From assembly GCA_964236465.1 (NCBI GenBank), contig CAXSBZ010000008.1, positions 43,995 to 107,994 on the forward strand: a stretch of 64,000 nucleotides of DNA. Reading direction: 5' to 3'. The notes beneath the pieces were generated by a model. The model had not been told where the DNA came from. It searched no databases and worked only from the letters and a program-made list of their open reading frames with translations. Each line of letters begins with the position of its first letter. Position 1 is the stretch's first letter. Below are positions 41,701 to 50,707 of the stretch, piece by piece. The DNA is from Mucilaginibacter_A sp964236465 (GTDB lineage: Bacteria > Bacteroidota > Bacteroidia > Sphingobacteriales > Sphingobacteriaceae). A program made the position numbers and the translations under genes.

Positions 41701-44190
41701 TCAGTTCGGATCTACATCAACTCGAATCAAACTTCCTTTACTAATTTTTTCAGTTTGAAATTGCAGGATAGTTTCTTTTAAAATATTCTTCACCCGAGCC
41801 ATCGATGTTCCTTCTTTTTCAATTTTGATGATGATGGTTTTGATATAATAATTGCGAATACGGTTGATCAGCGGAAACTCCGGGCCAAGCACGCGGTCGC
41901 CAAACTGTTTTTTCAAAGCATTACCCAGGTATTCGGCCTGATGAAATAAAGCTTCTGCATTTTTGTGCTTCACATCCAGCTGAATCACACGATAAAACGG
42001 CGGATATTTAAATTGCTGACGTTCAGTCATTTCCATCTGGTACATTTCGGCATAATCATTTCGGATCACTTGATTGATAATGCGGTGATGCGGATCGTAA
42101 GTTTGGATCACTACTTTTCCTTTTTTTCCGCGCCGCCCTGCCCTGCCGCTCACTTGTGCCAGCATTTGGAAACTGCGTTCGTTGGCCCGAAAATCTGGGA
42201 ATTTTAGCAAGGAGTCCGCATTCACAATCCCAATTACCGTTACATCCGAAAAATCCAAACCTTTGGCCACCATTTGTGTGCCGACCAAAATATCGGTTTT
42301 CTTATCTTCCAGATCGCTCAAAATATTTTGAAAAGACATTTTAGAACGGGTCGTATCCAAATCCATTCGTGCAATCCGTGCATCCGGCAGCAGGATAGCA
42401 AGCTCATCTTCAATCTTTTCTGTGCCATAACCTTTCTGTTCTAAATGTGTTGAACCACAGGCCGGACAAACGGCGTAAATATCTTCGCGGTAGCCGCAAT
42501 AATGGCAATGTAACTTGCCCGTACTTTTGTGCATTGTGAGGCTGACATCGCAATTGATACATCGCGGACTAAAACCACATATTTTGCAGATCACCAGCGG
42601 CACATAACCACGCCGGTTCTGGAACAAAATCGCCTGCTCTTTTTTCTCCAATGCCGATTGAATATTTTCCATCAATTGATTGGAAAAATGCGATTGCATG
42701 GTTTTGTTTTTGGTTTCCTCCGGGATGCTGATCACCTGGATTTCGGGCAAAACAGCTTCTCCGAAACGATGGTTCAACTCAACCAAACCGTATTTTTGCT
42801 GCTGCGCGTTATAATACGATTCCAACGACGGCGTGGCCGAACCCAGCAAAACTTTGGCTTTGTACAACGTGCTGAGGTAAATGGCCGCATCGCGCGCGTT
42901 GTAGCGCGGTGCGGGATCAAACTGCTTGTACGAACTTTCGTGCTCCTCATCCACCACAATCAAACCCAAATTTTTGAAAGGCAAAAACACCGAAGAACGC
43001 GCGCCCAGCACCACTTGATATTCACCGCTTAAAACTTTGTTCCAAACTTCTACGCGCTCATTGTCATTAAAACGGGAATGATAAACCCCAATTTGGTTAC
43101 CAAAATATTGCCGCAAACGCTCAATAATATGTGTGGTAAGCGCAATTTCGGGCAGTAAAAACAGCACTTGTTTTCCGCTGGCAATCATGCTTTCAATTAG
43201 CCTAACATAGATCTGGGTTTTGCCGGAAGAAGTAACGCCATGCAGCAAAACCACGTCTTTTTGTTCAAAATGCCGGTTGATTTCCTGATAAGCTTTTTCC
43301 TGAAATTCATTCAGTATAAAAGTGCTTTCTGTAGCTTCACCTTCATTGGCAAAACGGCTGATGATCCTTTCTTCCAGCAAAAAAACTTGTTTTTCTACCA
43401 AAGCTTTTAAAGCCGAAGCACTTACTTGCCCGGCTGCTTCCAGTTCAGCTTTGGTCACCTGCTCTTTTTGCTTGATCAATTGCAGCAAAACCAGCACGGC
43501 GTCCAGCTGTTTTGGTGCCCGTTTTTCCAGCATTTCAAACAGTTCTTTCAACTGTTCGGGTTGGCGGTAAACAGGATTCAAGCTATAAAAAGACCGTTTC
43601 CGGGGTTTGTATTTTTCCTGTATTTCTTCGGCAATGTGGATGATGTTTTTGTTAAAAAGAATCTTCAAAACCGGCATCACCGTTTTTAGTCCAAGCAATT
43701 TTCCTACCTCACTTACAGTTAGTTCTGATTGGATTTCGAGTGCGTCGATAATCAAAAATTCCTTGTCGTTCAGCTCGCTTTTATCAAAATCAAAAGCTGT
43801 ATTCAGGCTGATCTTGGTTTCACTGGCCAACTTTAAAGCGGCTGGCAAAGCAGCGTTCATTACTTCGCCGGGATAGCACAAGTAATAATTGGAAATCCAA
43901 TTCCAAAAAGCCAGCTGCTGCGGAATAATCAGCGGCTCTTCATCCAGCACATCCATCAAATATTTCGCCTCATATTTTTCTGGTGCTTTTTCACTGATGG
44001 CTAAAATTATGCCCGTATAAATTTTGCTTCTTCCAAATTGAACCACCACTCTTTTTCCGATAGCCACATCAGCTGCACGGTCAAAAGGCACGCGGTAAGT
44101 ATAGTTTTTTGCAATCGGGATCGGCAGGACAACCTCAGCAAAAAGCGTTTTTTTTTCTACAAAATCAGAATCCGACAGATTCAGAATCAT
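41701..44190 (-). CDS. priA: Primosomal replication restart helicase PriA
   Basis: The 829-residue protein has an N-terminal DNA 3'-end binding domain (about 15-110), a winged helix, then helicase motifs: Walker A LLHGVTSSGKTQIYVRLIES, LIVVDEEHESSYKQFDPAPR (DEEH box), LLGSATPSLESY and VLVGTQMVAKGLDF. The zinc site is CKICGFSPRCINCDVSL ... CHYCGYREDIYAVCPACGS. It reloads the replicative helicase at collapsed forks, a step also used after recombination. It overlaps the DUF423 gene by four bases. Confidence 0.96.
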   Translation of the reverse strand: MILNLSDSDFVEKKTLFAEVVLPIPIAKNYTYRVPFDRAADVAIGKRVVVQFGRSKIYTGIILAISEKAPEKYEAKYLMDVLDEEPLIIPQQLAFWNWISNYYLCYPGEVMNAALPAALKLASETKISLNTAFDFDKSELNDKEFLIIDALEIQSELTVSEVGKLLGLKTVMPVLKILFNKNIIHIAEEIQEKYKPRKRSFYSLNPVYRQPEQLKELFEMLEKRAPKQLDAVLVLLQLIKQKEQVTKAELEAAGQVSASALKALVEKQVFLLEERIISRFANEGEATESTFILNEFQEKAYQEINRHFEQKDVVLLHGVTSSGKTQIYVRLIESMIASGKQVLFLLPEIALTTHIIERLRQYFGNQIGVYHSRFNDNERVEVWNKVLSGEYQVVLGARSSVFLPFKNLGLIVVDEEHESSYKQFDPAPRYNARDAAIYLSTLYKAKVLLGSATPSLESYYNAQQQKYGLVELNHRFGEAVLPEIQVISIPEETKNKTMQSHFSNQLMENIQSALEKKEQAILFQNRRGYVPLVICKICGFSPRCINCDVSLTMHKSTGKLHCHYCGYREDIYAVCPACGSTHLEQKGYGTEKIEDELAILLPDARIARMDLDTTRSKMSFQNILSDLEDKKTDILVGTQMVAKGLDFSDVTVIGIVNADSLLKFPDFRANERSFQMLAQVSGRAGRRGKKGKVVIQTYDPHHRIINQVIRNDYAEMYQMEMTERQQFKYPPFYRVIQLDVKHKNAEALFHQAEYLGNALKKQFGDRVLGPEFPLINRIRNYYIKTIIIKIEKEGTSMARVKNILKETILQFQTEKISKGSLIRVDVDPN

Positions 44191-44573
44191 GGTTTTTTAA
44201 GGACTCCCAATCCCAGCGTAATCCATCCCAAAATAAAAAATAAACCACCCAGCGGCGTAATCGGTCCCAAAAACCGCAGCCAGTTCCAACCTAAAACCTG
44301 CCGTACAGCTAGCAGATATAAAGAGCCGGAAAACAGCACAATACCAAAAGTAAAAAGATAATAACTCCAGCTTAACAGGTTGTTGTTCAACGGATTTAAG
44401 GTTGATAAAAACAGCAAGGCAAACACATGGTAAAATTGATATTGCACGGCTGTGTGCCAAACTTCCAGTTGCGCAGGTTCCAATTTATTTTTTAAAGCGT
44501 GAGCACCAAATGCCCCGGTGATGACAGCCAGCACGCCATAAATGGCAGCCGTAATGATAATTTGTTTGTTCAT
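44187..44573 (-). CDS. DUF423 small membrane protein
   Basis: I choose ATG 44573, giving 128 residues from MNKQIIITAAIYGVLAVITG. GAFGAHALKNKL and the four hydrophobic segments (FYHVFALLFLS, YYLFTFGIVLFSGSLYLLA, ITPLGGLFFILGWITL) are the DUF423 pattern. An extension of 11 residues upstream is unlikely. It is an inner-membrane protein of unknown function, overlapping the start of priA. Confidence 0.88.
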   Translation of the reverse strand: MNKQIIITAAIYGVLAVITGAFGAHALKNKLEPAQLEVWHTAVQYQFYHVFALLFLSTLNPLNNNLLSWSYYLFTFGIVLFSGSLYLLAVRQVLGWNWLRFLGPITPLGGLFFILGWITLGLGVLKKP

Positions 44574-44778
44574 ATTCGTTGTAAAACTAATATAAACAAT
44601 ATCCAAATTACTTCGGGCTTGAAATCAAAATAATCTAAATTTTGTTGCAAACAAATGAGATGCTGAAAATTATCCTGCTATAAAGAATTTTTAGCTGATA
44701 CTTCTTTTATCAACCTAAAATTGGAATGATCTGTTGTGCCATTTTCATTTTTGGTATAATAATTTCATTCTTTGTGTA

Positions 44779-46182
44779 ATGAGGATTTTGCTATTTCTAT
44801 TGTTATTTTTTGTTGTTTCTACGGTCCGTGCCCAGCAGTTTTCCCAATATTTCACCGGCACGCTGTATGATAGCTTTGAAAATCCGGCCCAGCGCGCTTT
44901 CACGCCGGATTCCAGCAGGCAACTTGCTTCCAATTTTTTCGTGCCCAACCTCTCTGCCAACGGAGCTTTTAATGGTAAGGGCCGCCAATCGCTGCTTTCA
45001 CTCATTAATCAGGGCACTTACAACAGCAGTAAGCTGACGAATGGTTTCCGGAATCAAAATAATTTCAGTGTAAACGCGAACACTTATTGGTTAATGCTAA
45101 AGCTGTATTCCTGCTTGGATGGCGATCAGGAATTGGGCTTATCTATTCAAACCAAAGCTGATGGTAGGGGAAACTTTAGTGATGAAACTTTGCTGCTGCT
45201 GGATTCTTATAAAAACTTTGCCAACGATTTGCCTAATAGCAACTTATTTAACAGCCAACTTTGGGCGCAAGCATATCATCAGTTTAACCTTACTTTCCGG
45301 CAAAAAGTATCACCTCAAGTTGCCTTTGGTGTTAAGCTGAGTGCATTGTTAGGCATTTATTATAATCAGTTTACGATCAACAACTCCGCGTTTTATGTTG
45401 ATAAAAACAGTACTGAAGCCAACCTTTTTTTACAAGGTTATTATACCACAACCAACCTTAATCAATATGCTAAAAGTGATTTGTTGGGCATAAAAAATCC
45501 CGGGGCTGCCGTAACTTTTGGAATGCAGGCACAGCTGGACAACGGGATTGTGGTGCAGGGAAACGTAAAAGATTTAGGGTTTGTACGCTGGCATAAAACC
45601 TCAGTTATTGATTTTAACGGCACAGAAACCATTGATCGGGTTGCCAATACCCGAAATAATTCGGATAGGATTTTGACCGAAGTTGATTCTTTAGTCGCTC
45701 AAAATGCAAGTTTGCAAGCTGTTTATAAAGCCATAAATTCTCGTGCAGATATTTCCATCAGCAAAAAATACAATTTAGGAGTGCCTGATTTTTATGCCAC
45801 GCCAGCTTTGATTGTTTCTAAAAACTTGTTTTACAATGGCTTAAATGCTGCTTTTATCAACCATTTTACCTATAAAAGTTTGTGGTTTACGGCTTTGGCT
45901 TCTTACAATCAGGACCAAGTTTGGAACGCCGGGTTGCAACTGATGATTAAATCTCCCAATGCTGAGTTTTTTATCGGCACAGAACAACTGTTCAAATCAA
46001 CCCGTTTTTTTGATGCAAACAATACCGCTTACCATTCGGGCTTGAATGCTTCCATTGGTTTTTCGGCAAAGTTTGGCCGTTTGGTAGAACATCCGGCCAT
46101 GGCAAGTTATATTCCGATGGGCAATGAAAGAGGTTTTTTCAACAGGATGTGGCTGCGGATTTTTAAGCGGTCTTACAATTAA
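44779..46182 (+). CDS. DUF5723-like outer-membrane protein
   Basis: I choose ATG 44779, giving 467 residues with a signal peptide (MRILLFLLLFFVVSTVRAQQ). The mature protein begins FSQYFTGTLYDSFENPAQRA, the DUF5723 pattern, and has repeated short amphipathic strands of an outer-membrane barrel. A central charged stretch (NRVANTRNNSDRILTEVD-like) may be a plug or loop. The function is unknown. A repeat copy with a CCTAAAATTGG tail lies at 44698-44709, and a GC-variant copy at 45845. Confidence 0.78.
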   Translation: MRILLFLLLFFVVSTVRAQQFSQYFTGTLYDSFENPAQRAFTPDSSRQLASNFFVPNLSANGAFNGKGRQSLLSLINQGTYNSSKLTNGFRNQNNFSVNANTYWLMLKLYSCLDGDQELGLSIQTKADGRGNFSDETLLLLDSYKNFANDLPNSNLFNSQLWAQAYHQFNLTFRQKVSPQVAFGVKLSALLGIYYNQFTINNSAFYVDKNSTEANLFLQGYYTTTNLNQYAKSDLLGIKNPGAAVTFGMQAQLDNGIVVQGNVKDLGFVRWHKTSVIDFNGTETIDRVANTRNNSDRILTEVDSLVAQNASLQAVYKAINSRADISISKKYNLGVPDFYATPALIVSKNLFYNGLNAAFINHFTYKSLWFTALASYNQDQVWNAGLQLMIKSPNAEFFIGTEQLFKSTRFFDANNTAYHSGLNASIGFSAKFGRLVEHPAMASYIPMGNERGFFNRMWLRIFKRSYN

Positions 46183-46233
46183 GTTTTTTGATTTGCTGTA
46201 CTTCGATAAGCTTAGCATGGACAAATCAAAACA

Positions 46234-46926
46234 TCATCCTTTAATCTTTGTGCCAATAAAATCTTTTAGGTAAAAAGGTTCAAAATAAGCGACATCTTCA
46301 AACTGCTGCAACCGGAATTTTTTTGCGGCAAGTGTGGTCATATCTGTAGCTTCGTTCAAAAAATCATCGATAAAAACAGCATTTGGATGCTGGCCTAAAA
46401 CAGCTGCACATTTGGCCGCACCATCACCAAAAAACATGATTTTGTGCTGATCCAGAACAGTTTTAAAACTTTCGGCATCGATAATTTTTGCAGCAGTTGG
46501 TTCAATCTGTTTCAAATTCTGATCAAACAAAGCCGTATAAACTTCCATCCGGCGCGCATCGATCATTGGGCATAACAAAAACTTTTCTTCTGTAGGTTTT
46601 TGAAAACGTGCCAGATATCCTGCCGCCATAGCCAGCAAGGTTTCTACCGAAATCAGCGGCTTATCCAACGAAAAACATAAACCTTTTGCCGTAGAAACGC
46701 CGATGCGCAAACCAGTATATGAACCCGGACCAGCACTAACGGCAACAGCATCTAATTCATTAATTTTCAATTGGTTAACTACAAAAATTTCATCGATAAA
46801 AACAGTAATCACTTCAGCATGGATGTTGCGCTGATTAATCGTTTTGTACGACAAAATTTTTCCATCCTGCGCCAAAGCAACAGAACAGCAAGTGGTAGAA
46901 GTTTCTATTTGCAGGATTAAACTCAT
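46234..46926 (-). CDS. tsaB: tRNA threonylcarbamoyladenosine biosynthesis protein TsaB
   Basis: I choose ATG 46926 (MSLILQIETSTTCCSVALAQ), giving 230 residues; the longer frame overlaps yidD and adds an odd leader. It has the ASKHA fold with VSAGPGSYTGLRIGVSTAKG, the signature of TsaB. With TsaD and TsaE it makes t6A37 of tRNAs. A repeat copy (46371-46382) is read as AVFIDD. It follows yidD by 5 bases. Confidence 0.94.
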   Translation of the reverse strand: MSLILQIETSTTCCSVALAQDGKILSYKTINQRNIHAEVITVFIDEIFVVNQLKINELDAVAVSAGPGSYTGLRIGVSTAKGLCFSLDKPLISVETLLAMAAGYLARFQKPTEEKFLLCPMIDARRMEVYTALFDQNLKQIEPTAAKIIDAESFKTVLDQHKIMFFGDGAAKCAAVLGQHPNAVFIDDFLNEATDMTTLAAKKFRLQQFEDVAYFEPFYLKDFIGTKIKG

Positions 46927-46931
46927 TAAAT

Positions 46932-47174
46932 TCAAGGAACAGGATCCGGGCCATGCGCCCCCCAAGGATGGCAGCGGCCGATCCGTTTTAGCGTTAACCA
47001 GCCGCCTTTAAACGGGCCGTATTTTTGGATTGCTTCCAAACCGTACTGAGAACAAGTTGGTGTAAATCGGCAGGAAGCACCCAGTATCGGCGAAAGCAAA
47101 AATTGGTATAACCGGATAAGCAAAATGAAAAAGCTGCTGATTATTTTTTGGAAGAAATTACTTAGCGTTTTCAT
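46932..47174 (-). CDS. yidD: YidD membrane protein insertion efficiency factor
   Basis: The protein has 80 residues. LIRLYQFLLSPILGASCRFT, PTCSQYGLEAIQKYGPFKGG and KRIGRCHPWG carry the conserved Cys residues and the HPWG end of YidD. It helps YidC-dependent insertion. It lies between rnpA and tsaB with 1-base and 5-base gaps, the usual rpmH-rnpA-yidD order; oxaA/yidC is not adjacent. Confidence 0.95.
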   Translation of the reverse strand: MKTLSNFFQKIISSFFILLIRLYQFLLSPILGASCRFTPTCSQYGLEAIQKYGPFKGGWLTLKRIGRCHPWGAHGPDPVP

Positions 47175-47175
47175 T

Positions 47176-47553
47176 CTAAACTAATTTCTCTGCCAGTTGC
47201 TGCAAAACTTTTTGCATTTTTTTCATCATCAAATTAGCACTATTAATTTCTTTACCGATGTAAGTTACCGAACAGATAAGCTGTTTGGATACTGTTTTTA
47301 AGGGCAAAAATAAATATTCCTGTTTTTGCAAACGGTAACTTTCCCGCATCCGCCGTTTTAACAAATTGCGGTCAACTGCTCTTTTATACCTTTTTTTGGA
47401 AACTGAAAACAGAACCTGTACCGGAACACTTACAGCACTATTTAGTTGCCAGCTGACTTTGTAAGGATAACACAAAAAAGAAGGACTGTTTTGGTATAAA
47501 CCTGTAATAAGTTTAATACCAGACAACCGTTCTTCTTTTGGTAAAGTATTCAT
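47176..47553 (-). CDS. rnpA: Ribonuclease P protein component
   Basis: The protein has 125 residues. LPKEERLSGIKLITGLYQNS, VLFSVSKKRYKRAVDRNLLK and RRMRESYRLQKQ match RnpA with the RNR-like basic motif. It binds RNase P RNA and supports 5' tRNA processing. A repeat copy (47289-47300) is in frame as LKTVSKQ. Downstream of rpmH by 75 bases. Confidence 0.93.
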   Translation of the reverse strand: MNTLPKEERLSGIKLITGLYQNSPSFLCYPYKVSWQLNSAVSVPVQVLFSVSKKRYKRAVDRNLLKRRMRESYRLQKQEYLFLPLKTVSKQLICSVTYIGKEINSANLMMKKMQKVLQQLAEKLV

Positions 47554-47628
47554 GAAATCTTGAAAATCAGTTGTTTTAAACTAAAAAACCGATTAGAAAT
47601 CCTGTTAATTACAGGAAAAGCAAGCCGA

Positions 47629-47787
47629 TTATGCTTTGTGGCGTGGCTCGGAAGAAACAGAAAGCTTACTTCTGCCTTTTGCCCTTCTTGCAGCCAAAAT
47701 CCTTCTGCCGTTTGCGGTAGACATCCGCTCGCGGAAACCATGTTTATTTCTTCTCTTTCGTTGGGAAGGTTGGAACGTTCTTTTCAT
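47629..47787 (-). CDS. rpmH: Ribosomal protein L34
   Basis: The 52-residue protein begins MKRTFQPSQRKRRNKHGFRE, the universal L34 N-terminus, and continues RMSTANGRRILAARRAKGRS. I reject a longer frame from 47826, which adds 13 non-conserved residues. Arg/Lys content is as expected for an rRNA-binding protein of the large subunit. It heads the rpmH-rnpA-yidD-tsaB run. Confidence 0.97.
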   Translation of the reverse strand: MKRTFQPSQRKRRNKHGFRERMSTANGRRILAARRAKGRSKLSVSSEPRHKA

Positions 47788-47897
47788 ATCATTTTGGTAT
47801 TGTACGCTTTTAAAACAAGAGCGCAAATATAGGGTTGTTTTTCAAAATTCCAATCCGTTCCGGGTTTTTATTCTAAACAATAATTGATATTTACGCA

Positions 47898-48788
47898 ATG
47901 ATATTTTTACCCCATAAAAGAAGCATTTGTACTTTGCTCCTGCTCACACTTGGCTTGTTTGGATACGCGCAGGAAACCAAATCTTACAAAATTTATAATT
48001 CTTCCTCCAAAAAAATAATTAGTGTTGAGGAACTGGTAAAAGCTTTGGACAAAACTGATGCGGTGTTTTATGGCGAAGAACACAATGATTCTATTGGGCA
48101 TTTGCTGGAAGCTACGATTTTGAAAAAACTGGCCGAAACGCATCCGCAGAAAATTGCTTTATCAATGGAAATGTTTGAAACGGATTGTCAGCAGGTTTTG
48201 AATGAATATTTAGCAGGTTTGATCCGTGAAAAAAACTTTGTTATTGATGCACGCAGCTGGCCGAACTATACTGATTACCGGCCGATGATCGAGTTGGCCA
48301 AATTCAACCATTTCCCGGTAATTGCGGCAAATGCGCCTGGCCGATACACTAATATGGTGAGCCGCATGGGTTTGAATGCTTTGAACCAATTGGATAAAAC
48401 CGGAAAATCGTACTTGCCGCCGCTGCCAATTGATACGGCAACAGGAACATATCTAACAAAGTTTGAGGATATTATGGGTGGCCACAGTGCTATGGGCGGA
48501 ATGCAGATTTATCAGGCGCAAAACCTTTGGGATGCTACCATGGGTTGGTCGGTTGCTTCATTTTTGAAAACGCATCCGGGTTTTACGGTTTTCCATATCA
48601 ACGGTGGTTTTCATAGTGAAGAAAAACTGGGTGCTGTTGCACAGTTTAGAAAGTATCACTCTCAGGCTTCTATCAAAAATATTGCAGCATATGCTTCGGA
48701 TGATTTTGCAAAACCGGATTGGGAGAAGTTGGCTAAAATGGGCGATTTTGTTATTGTAACTCAAGGTTCTGTAACGAAGGGTTTTTGA
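47898..48788 (+). CDS. ChaN-family haem-binding lipoprotein-like protein
   Basis: The protein has 296 residues starting MIFLPHKRSICTLLLLTLGL, with a signal peptide ending YAQ. AVFYGEEHNDSIGHLLEATI, IALSMEMFETDCQQVLNEYL and FHINGGFHSEEKLGAVAQF carry the His/Glu residues of the ChaN family. It may bind haem or act as an Erythromycin-esterase-like fold enzyme. A repeat copy (47915-47926) lies in its N-terminal codons. The last 20 codons recur in degraded form at 49596-49658. Confidence 0.85.
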   Translation: MIFLPHKRSICTLLLLTLGLFGYAQETKSYKIYNSSSKKIISVEELVKALDKTDAVFYGEEHNDSIGHLLEATILKKLAETHPQKIALSMEMFETDCQQVLNEYLAGLIREKNFVIDARSWPNYTDYRPMIELAKFNHFPVIAANAPGRYTNMVSRMGLNALNQLDKTGKSYLPPLPIDTATGTYLTKFEDIMGGHSAMGGMQIYQAQNLWDATMGWSVASFLKTHPGFTVFHINGGFHSEEKLGAVAQFRKYHSQASIKNIAAYASDDFAKPDWEKLAKMGDFVIVTQGSVTKGF

Positions 48789-48904
48789 TGCTGTTTTTAT
48801 CAGGTTATTTTTTAGTGTTAAAACAGATTGAAAATCTTCAGTTCAAATATTAGGATTGCAAATTACGACAAGCAGATGGATGGTGCTGTTGCAAAGTCTT
48901 TTTG

Positions 48905-48951
48905 ATACTGTTTTTATCGGTTAAAAAAAGAAACTAAATTTGGTATATTTG
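48905..48951 (+). promoter_or_regulatory. Candidate promoter of the VapBC-like pair
   Basis: TATATTTG at 48944-48951 fits the TAnnTTTG -7 consensus and lies 20 bases before the antitoxin ATG. A clear TTG at the -33 position is missing. A repeat copy (48905-48916) stands 28 bases upstream. Confidence 0.4.
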
Positions 48952-48970
48952 TTTAAGAACTAAATTACAA

Positions 48971-49189
48971 ATGGAAACTGTTTTGCTTCAAATTAATGAT
49001 AAAAATGCTTACAAGCTAATTGAAAACCTGGAAGCTTTGCATCTTGTTAAAGTTCTTGAAAAAAACATTGAACCAAAAAAGAAATTATCAGAGCGTTTTG
49101 CAGGTTCTTTAAAACTTACAAATGCTCAATACGATGATCTGCAAAATTCAATAATTGAGAGTCGTAGCGAATGGAACAGGGATATTTAA
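48971..49189 (+). CDS. Antitoxin-like protein of the second PIN module
   Basis: The protein has 72 residues starting METVLLQINDKNAYKLIENL, with a helical, acid- and Lys-rich middle (VLEKNIEPKKKLSERFAGSL) and SRSEWNRDI end. It fits small antitoxins of PIN toxins by position and size. It overlaps the toxin gene by 19 bases. I recognise no specific family. It is AT-rich. Confidence 0.7.
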   Translation: METVLLQINDKNAYKLIENLEALHLVKVLEKNIEPKKKLSERFAGSLKLTNAQYDDLQNSIIESRSEWNRDI

Positions 49190-49584
49190 TAGATTCCAAT
49201 GTTATTATCGCTTACCTTGATAACAATATTCCGACTTTAGGAATGCAATTTTTGAACATCATAATTGATGATAGTCCTACTGTTTCCGTAATTAACAAGA
49301 TTGAGGTTTTACGTTTTAATTCTATCAACGAAGAAAGCTACCTGACACTTGTTGAATTTATAAATGAATGCGTAGTGTTACAACTAAACGAAAAGGTGAT
49401 TGATTTAACGATTAGCATTTGTAAAACTAATCGTATAAAATTGCCTGATGCCATTATTGCAGCAACAGCATTAACCAATAATTTAATATTACTGACTCGA
49501 AATACAACCGATTTTAAATACATTAACAATTTAAAAATACTTAATCCTTGGGAAATTACAGATGCAGGGATACAAGTATATTAA
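49171..49584 (+). CDS. PIN-domain toxin (VapC type), second module
   Basis: The protein has 137 residues. YLIDSNVIIAYLDNNIPTLG carries D8, SVINKIEVLRF carries E45, and IKLPDAIIAATALTNNLILL carries D93, the usual PIN site; RNTTDFKYI gives a fourth acidic residue. It would cut RNA when free of its antitoxin. It is unlike the 40997 PIN protein beyond the family. The pair lies between two copies of the ChaN-gene tail. Confidence 0.85.
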   Translation: MEQGYLIDSNVIIAYLDNNIPTLGMQFLNIIIDDSPTVSVINKIEVLRFNSINEESYLTLVEFINECVVLQLNEKVIDLTISICKTNRIKLPDAIIAATALTNNLILLTRNTTDFKYINNLKILNPWEITDAGIQVY

Positions 49585-49595
49585 CCAATCGTAAC

Positions 49596-49658
49596 AAGTT
49601 AAGTAAAATAGGCAATTTTATAATTGTAACAAAAGGTTCTGGAACGAAGGGTTTTTGA
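49596..49658 (+). pseudogene. Remnant of a ChaN-like gene 3' end
   Basis: These bases encode KLSKIGNFIIVTKGSGTKGF then TGA, against KLAKMGDFVIVTQGSVTKGF at the end of the 47898 gene. There is no start or upstream part. The similarity continues past the stop, through the repeat copy (49658) and about 75 further bases. The copies are diverged, so the duplication is not recent or one copy came from a related strain. Confidence 0.75.
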
Positions 49659-49812
49659 TGCTGTTTTTATCGGTTGTTTTTTAGTGTTGAAACAGATTGC
49701 AAATTTGTAAATCAAAGACTTGGATTGCAAATCCAATTATAAAGTTTTTGATTTCATTTTTATAATTTCCTATTAAATATAATTCAATTATCTTAGTTAA
49801 GATTTTCATATT

Positions 49813-50625
49813 ATGCTTAAACCTCAAAATTTTTTCTTTGAACTTCCAATCTATTTTAAAATTGAAATTACTAACGATAATCGTGAAGATTTTTTCAATT
49901 TGATTCTTGAAACAAAAAGTATTGATGGTTATAATCCATTCTTAAAAGAAAATACTACTTACAACATTAAATATGTTGTTCAAAGATATTTGCCTCAAGG
50001 AAAATTTGAATTATCCAGTTATGAGGGTTTTTTTGAAATACAATTAACATGTGTAAGGACAGGTTTGGAAATGAAATATTTCGTAATGTTAGCAAGTGTT
50101 GAAAATGAAGATGAAACAAAGCAATATTTTTTTTCAAAAGTAGGACCATTTCCATCTATTGCAGATTTACACATTAGCAAATTCAAACAATATGATAAAG
50201 TAATCGATAAGAAACATTTAAAAGAAATTACAAGAGGAATCGGTTTAGCTGCAAATGGTGTTGGCATTGGATCATTCGTTTATTTAAGAAGAGTTTTTGA
50301 ATTTCTAATTGAAGAAGCTCACCAACAAGCTATTAATGATATAAGTTGGAATGAAGACAATTATTTAAAATCAAAGATTGTAGACAAAATCGATTTATTA
50401 CAACATCATTTACCTTCTTTTTTAGTACAAAATAAATCTATCTATTCAATATTAAGTGTTGGGATACACAAACTTGATGAGCAGGAATGCTTAAAATACT
50501 TTGAGGCTTTAAAAGTAGGAATTGAGCTTATTCTGGATGAAAAGGTTGAATTAGACAATAAAAAGAAAAAAATTGAACACGCTAAATTGAAATTACAACA
50601 AATAACTCAACAGATAAAAAACTAA
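49813..50625 (+). CDS. Hypothetical AT-rich protein, possible HEPN-like C-terminus
   Basis: The protein has 270 residues starting MLKPQNFFFELPIYFKIEIT. The first half is beta-rich, and the second half is helical (VYLRRVFEFLIEEAHQQAIN, SKIVDKIDLLQHHLPSFLVQ, ILSVGIHKLDEQECLKYFEA). The helical part resembles HEPN-type or Abi-like tails seen in accessory genes. I recognise no family, and this reading is speculative. It has no repeat copy inside and is AT-rich, suggesting transfer. Confidence 0.6.
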   Translation: MLKPQNFFFELPIYFKIEITNDNREDFFNLILETKSIDGYNPFLKENTTYNIKYVVQRYLPQGKFELSSYEGFFEIQLTCVRTGLEMKYFVMLASVENEDETKQYFFSKVGPFPSIADLHISKFKQYDKVIDKKHLKEITRGIGLAANGVGIGSFVYLRRVFEFLIEEAHQQAINDISWNEDNYLKSKIVDKIDLLQHHLPSFLVQNKSIYSILSVGIHKLDEQECLKYFEALKVGIELILDEKVELDNKKKKIEHAKLKLQQITQQIKN

Positions 50626-50707
50626 TAGAATTTACTAATTAAAATTTGTAATTCCGTTTTTTGAGCTTCAAATTTATAATTCCAGTCTAACCCATACTTC
50701 TTTTACC

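Noticed and set aside
42529..43032. Plus-strand open frame opposite priA
   Set aside because: It is the antisense of conserved PriA helicase and zinc motifs.
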